Positions 62,127-64,000 of a DNA stretch of 64,000 nt are shown piece by piece. This DNA is from UBA10649 sp963793105 (GTDB lineage: Bacteria > Actinomycetota > Actinomycetes > S36-B12): assembly GCA_963793105.1 (NCBI GenBank), contig CAWBZB010000005.1, positions 1 through 64,000 of the forward strand, given 5' to 3'. The notes under the pieces were generated by a model. That model was not told where the DNA came from. It was given only the letters and a program-made list of their open reading frames with translations, and did not search any database. Numbering within the stretch: position 1 is the stretch's first letter; every line of letters begins with the position of its first letter. The position numbers and the translations under genes are program-made.

Positions 62127-62600
62127 GTGCTGGATCTCGAGGTCGTAGGCGTGCGAGTGGAGATGCCCTCCAACAACCCGATCGTGCTGCTCCGGGACCG
62201 GGAGAGCGGCAAGTACCTGCCGATCTGGGTAGGGGCCGTGGAGGCGACCGCCATCGCCTATGCCCAGCAGGGCATCGTCCCGCCGCGACCACTGACGCAC
62301 GACCTCCTGCGCGACATCCTGCAGGCGCTCGGCGTCACGGTGGTGGAGGTCCGCATTACCGCTCTGGAGGACGGCGTCTTCTACGCGGTCCTCGTCTTCA
62401 GCACCGGAGACGAGGTGAGTGCCCGGCCGTCCGACGCCATCGCACTTGCGCTGCGGGTGGACGCGCCGATCCGCGGTGCCGTGGAGGTCATGGAGGCCGC
62501 GGGTATCGACATCCCGGAGGACGAGCCGGCGCCTGACGAGGATCAGGTGGAGAAGTTCCGCGAGTTCCTGGACCAGGTGTCGCCCGAGGATTTCGGCTGA
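62127..62600 (+). CDS. Bifunctional nuclease family protein (DUF151)
   Basis: A 157-residue protein of the DUF151 (BFN) family, with VVGVRVEMPSNNPIVLLRD, LPIWVGAVEATAIA, RPLTHDLL and the conserved ARPSDAIALALR. Members have been reported to cut DNA and RNA, but the cellular role is unclear. It corresponds to Rv1829. The start is leaderless-like. Confidence 0.92.
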   Translation: MLDLEVVGVRVEMPSNNPIVLLRDRESGKYLPIWVGAVEATAIAYAQQGIVPPRPLTHDLLRDILQALGVTVVEVRITALEDGVFYAVLVFSTGDEVSARPSDAIALALRVDAPIRGAVEVMEAAGIDIPEDEPAPDEDQVEKFREFLDQVSPEDFG

Positions 62601-62666
62601 CCACAGGTGACTCGCAACCTCATCAGGAGGTTGAGACTTTGCCCCGCGACACGCCGACTTCGAGGT

Positions 62667-62695
62667 TTGACCGCCCGGGTGCGCGTCCCTAACGT
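62667..62695 (+). promoter_or_regulatory. Promoter of the second MerR gene
   Basis: TTGACC (62667-62672), a 17-nt spacer and TAACGT (62690-62695) make the best sigma-70-like promoter in the window. The -35 lies in a GAGGTTTGA sequence; a related GAGGTTGA occurs at 62627-62634. These may be regulator sites. The leader to the start codon is about 90 nt. Confidence 0.6.
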
Positions 62696-62790
62696 CGGCA
62701 GCGCAGGACCTAGGTACCCGAACATCCCGCTAGTGTGTGCATCACCAGCGGGTCGGCCGCTCTTGGGCGGCGCGATGGCAGGAGGCGGAA

Positions 62791-63405
<615 letters not shown>

Positions 63406-63420
63406 GTCGTGCTCGGGGGC

Positions 63421-63426
63421 TAGTAT
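63421..63426 (+). promoter_or_regulatory. -10 element of the gcvP promoter
   Basis: TAGTAT lies 15 nt after the MerR stop and just ahead of the glycine riboswitch. No clear -35 is visible. Confidence 0.5.
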
Positions 63427-63446
63427 TGGCCCGCTGACTGATCCCG

Positions 63447-63636
63447 GGCGGGAGAGACCTGGTCCACCAGGCGCCGAAGGAGCAATCTCCCCGACAACCT
63501 CTCAGGCAGCAGGGACCGCTCGGGAGAGGCACCTCTGGAAAGCGGGTCCGGCTCGTCCGGACCCTACCGACGGTGAAAGCCGGGCTCGCCCGGTGAAGCT
63601 CTCAGGTCACGCCCGGCGTGGGAAACAGAGGGGGAA
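63447..63636 (+). ncRNA. Tandem glycine riboswitch upstream of gcvP
   Basis: Two aptamers in a row fit the gcvT-type glycine riboswitch. The first has GCGCCGAAGGAGCAA (63471-63485), CTCTCAGGCAGCAGGGACCG (63499-63518) and CTCTGGAAAGC (63533-63543). The second has CCGACGGTGAAAGC (63567-63580), CTCTCAGGT (63600-63608) and ACAGAGGGG (63626-63634). Two aptamers let glycine act cooperatively; such switches usually turn glycine cleavage genes on. About 63 nt separate it from the gcvP start; I cannot define the expression platform. Confidence 0.93.
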
Positions 63637-63699
63637 GGGCGGTCACGACCGTGGCCGCTGGACCCGTATGCCCCGCATACTCGAACCCTCGAGGCCGCC

Positions 63700-64000
63700 A
63701 TGAACGTCAGCATGAGCTCGGACTTCCCGGACCGCCACATCGGGCCGGACGCGGCCGAGGAAGAGCGCATGCTCCGGCTGCTCGGCTACCCGGACATCGA
63801 CTCCTTCGTCGGCGCTGTCGTGCCGGACGTCATCCGGTGGCACCAGGACCTGCACCTGCCGGCGGGCTGCAGCGAGGTCGAGGCGCTGGCCGAGCTGCGG
63901 GACCTGGCCGCGAAGAACACGGTCCTGACCAGCATGATCGGCCTGGGCTACTACGGCACTCATCCGCCCGCCGTGATCGTGCGGAACATCCTGGAGAACC
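63700..64000 (+). CDS. gcvP: Glycine dehydrogenase (decarboxylating) P protein, partial
   Basis: The 5' end of gcvP runs off the window; about 100 codons are present. It begins MNVSMSSDFPDRHIGP, and the segment with ASKNTV-like LAAKNTVLTSMIGLGYYGT and HPPAVIVRNILEN is typical of P proteins. The P protein decarboxylates glycine with PLP and loads the aminomethyl group on GcvH. ATGs at 63700 and 63712 are both possible starts; GAGG lies upstream of the first. It is controlled by the glycine riboswitch. Confidence 0.95.
   Translation, partial: MNVSMSSDFPDRHIGPDAAEEERMLRLLGYPDIDSFVGAVVPDVIRWHQDLHLPAGCSEVEALAELRDLAAKNTVLTSMIGLGYYGTHPPAVIVRNILEN

Overview
The window is a gene-dense, high-G+C stretch (roughly two thirds G+C by eye) of an actinobacterial chromosome. 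The class is supported by RbpA, WhiA, OpcA, SufR with SufT, a GarA-type FHA protein, the MabA/InhA-like fabG-fabI pair, heavy GTG use, many ATGA/GTGA stop-start overlaps and TANNNT -10 elements lying directly upstream of start codons. The right end (CDP-alcohol phosphatidyltransferase, DUF881-DUF1290-DUF881, gcvH, garA, MerR, DUF151, MerR, gcvP) matches in order the Rv1822-Rv1832 block of Mycobacterium tuberculosis. The genus cannot be fixed from this sequence. I see no prophage, insertion sequence, CRISPR array, tRNA or rRNA; this is core chromosome.

Layout. 0.2-13.3 kb: ribosomal protein S1, coaE, then uvrB, uvrA and uvrC interspersed with two TerC membrane proteins, a decayed K+ channel, a metallo-beta-lactamase-fold hydrolase and a Tat-type Rieske lipoprotein. 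13.3-17.3 kb: rapZ-yvcK-whiA and a GT4 glycosyltransferase. 17.4-21.1 kb: gap-pgk-tpi, secG, rbpA. 21.1-25.4 kb: pstS-pstC-pstA-pstB behind a clear PHO-box array. 25.4-31.8 kb (minus): tkt-tal-zwf-opcA-pgl, a pentose phosphate operon. 31.9-35.5 kb: heme A synthesis (ctaB, ctaA) and a two-gene ABC transporter. 35.6-42.1 kb: the suf operon sufR-B-D-Rieske ferredoxin-C-S-U-T. 42.1-54.6 kb: accessory and housekeeping genes (ABC-F, crotonase, ABC exporter, cupin, SDR, SURF1, DUF3099, dodecin, TMEM175, fabG, fabI, SixA, SerB, ABC ATPase, TSUP permease). 54.65-64 kb: the conserved block ending in a tandem glycine riboswitch and the start of gcvP.

The genes form coherent modules: excision repair, central carbon flux with NADPH supply (glycolysis triad and oxidative pentose phosphate), phosphate uptake, Fe-S assembly, cytochrome oxidase maturation (CtaA/CtaB/SURF1), fatty-acid elongation, and glycine cleavage with GarA-type control of central metabolism.

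Four points stand out. (1) At least nine genes have a -10 element exactly 6 nt before the start codon, the architecture of leaderless transcripts. (2) Five genes between 33.8 and 54.6 kb (ABC permease, SURF1 twice, SixA, SerB, TSUP) are each interrupted by +1 shifts at short G/C runs, which looks more like consensus error than gene decay. (3) The 830-residue GDP-mannose pyrophosphorylase-like protein carries a phosphomannomutase-like domain that has lost all three catalytic motifs. (4) A CDP-alcohol phosphatidyltransferase is fused in frame, through a Glu-Pro repeat, to an uncharacterised membrane protein. No wholly new multi-gene system is evident; the best candidates for undescribed biology are the pseudo-mutase fusion, the Glu-Pro fusion, and the DUF881-DUF1290-DUF881 membrane cluster.
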